DNA of 64,000 nt from Halovivax gelatinilyticus (lineage in GTDB: Archaea; Halobacteriota; Halobacteria; Halobacteriales; Natrialbaceae). The DNA is taken from assembly GCF_024300625.1 (NCBI RefSeq), contig NZ_CP101322.1, positions 1,625,992-1,689,991 on the forward strand, written 5' to 3'. Below the pieces are notes generated by a model. The model worked only from the letters and a program-made list of their open reading frames with translations, was not told where the DNA came from and ran no database searches. Made by a program: the position numbers and the translations under genes. This document shows, piece after piece, positions 63,310 to 64,000 of the stretch; position 1 is the stretch's first letter; every line of letters starts with the position of its first letter.

Positions 63310-64000
63310 TCACTCGCCCGTAACCCACGTTCCGTGTCGCTCGCGCACTTCTTCGGGGGCGTCGGCCAGCAGGTCTCGGGTCCGGGCGTGGTACGCTTCG
63401 CTCGCGTCGACGTCCGTTACGGGCAGCTCGTCGAGTGCCTTCAACACCTCGAGGGCGTCGCGAATCGCGTCGACGCGTTCGTAGTACGCCAGCGCCTCGC
63501 GAAGGTGTTCGCGCGCGGTCTCTGGGTCCTCATCCGCTTCGATCCGTCCGAGCAACCCGTTGGCCTGAGCGACCCAAAAGTTCGCATCAAGCGCCTCGCT
63601 CCCCTCGAGAACCTCGTGTGCGATCGCTCTCGCCCGATCGGAGTCCCCGCGATCTCGTTCGAGTCGCGCCGCCGTCAGCCGAATCTCCTGTGCGACCAGT
63701 CCGTCCCGGTCATCGATGGCGTCGAGTGCCCGTTCGAGGCGCTCGTCAGCTAGATCGTGCTCGCCGGCGAGTCGTGCGACCTCGCCCAGACAGTGGTGAC
63801 TCCCGGCTATCTGCTCGGATATCTCGACCTCGGTCGCGATGTCGAGCGCCCGTTCGCCGTACGAACGGGCCCGTTCCAGCGCCCCTCGCCGCGCGGCGAG
63901 CAGTCCGAGGTTGGTGAGCGTGAGGACGAGTTCGCCCCGGTCGCCGAGTTCCTCTTTGATGTCGAGGCTTTGCTCGTACAGCGTGATCGCCCGGTCGACG
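63310..64000 (-). CDS. TPR-repeat protein, C-terminal part (cut by window edge)
   Basis: The last 229 codons are within the window. They are TPR-like repeats (e.g. LYEQSLDIKEELGDRGELV, LTNLGLLAARRGALERARSY, SHHCLGEVARLAGEHDLA) ending DAPEEVRERHGTWVTGE. They resemble the TPR part of the neighbouring 1153-residue protein, so this could be the end of a second STAND or TPR regulator. The N-terminus lies beyond the edge, so no domain upstream of the repeats can be stated. Confidence 0.75.
   Translation of the reverse strand, partial: VDRAITLYEQSLDIKEELGDRGELVLTLTNLGLLAARRGALERARSYGERALDIATEVEISEQIAGSHHCLGEVARLAGEHDLADERLERALDAIDDRDGLVAQEIRLTAARLERDRGDSDRARAIAHEVLEGSEALDANFWVAQANGLLGRIEADEDPETAREHLREALAYYERVDAIRDALEVLKALDELPVTDVDASEAYHARTRDLLADAPEEVRERHGTWVTGE

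Overview
The window is GC-rich chromosomal DNA from a haloarchaeon (class Halobacteria). The encoded proteins are strongly acidic, many exported proteins carry twin-arginine (Tat) signals, often followed by a lipobox, and the housekeeping genes are archaeal: RfcS, Pus10, archaeal-type AlaS, non-discriminating AspS, the ubiquitin-like modifier SAMP2, type 2 IPP isomerase and a DUF1931 mini-histone. Genes are dense, on both strands, and often overlap by ATGA. The genus cannot be named from the sequence alone.

Layout. 0-8.4 kb: end of an ABC-2 type exporter operon, PepF oligopeptidase, RNase HII, a HepT/MntA (HEPN/MNT) toxin-antitoxin pair, small membrane proteins and Pus10. 8.4-10 kb: an AT-richer accessory patch with two paralogous small lipoproteins, a small Cys/Asp-rich peptide and a compact palindromic element. 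10-33 kb: mainly core genes. These include an HtrA-like exported protease, AlaS, a pseudo-histidine kinase next to an intact GAF-GAF-PAS kinase, RfcS, a threonine-synthase-like enzyme, an LD-carboxypeptidase, TenA, SAMP2 with a GNAT acetyltransferase, two Nudix enzymes, a PAP2 phosphatase, a phosphohexomutase, methyltransferases, the DUF1931 protein and an acidic repeat-motif protein.

33.3-36.1 kb: a 2.5-kb island with an AT-rich orphan gene and a Tat/PQQ-propeller lipoprotein. It is bracketed by a 130-bp direct repeat that is the 3' end of the IPP isomerase gene fni; the left copy is a truncated fni remnant with its own stop codon. A close paralog of the island's propeller gene, with a similar promoter-proximal region, lies at 43.2 kb.

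36-53 kb: core metabolism and information genes (Fni, RpiA, AI-2E and EamA family membrane proteins, a ThDP enzyme, HAD hydrolase, second PAP2 phosphatase, CBS protein, XPD/DinG-type helicase, AspS, DUF1684, methyltransferase). 53.3-57.3 kb: a ferric-iron ABC importer (binding protein plus fused permease, no ATPase gene alongside) with four copies of a TTTAGG-N4-CCTAAA operator, followed by an HxlR-type winged helix fused to a receiver-like domain.

57.4-64 kb: a secreted propeller/lipoprotein pair, then a 1153-residue protein joining an ArsR-like winged helix, a FilR1-like sensor domain, a STAND-type P-loop NTPase and TPR repeats, and at the edge a second TPR protein. The most unusual items are the fni-flanked island, the wHTH-FilR1-STAND-TPR fusion, the duplicated lipoprotein/peptide locus and the pseudo-kinase. 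No rRNA, tRNA, CRISPR array, transposase or integrase was recognised.
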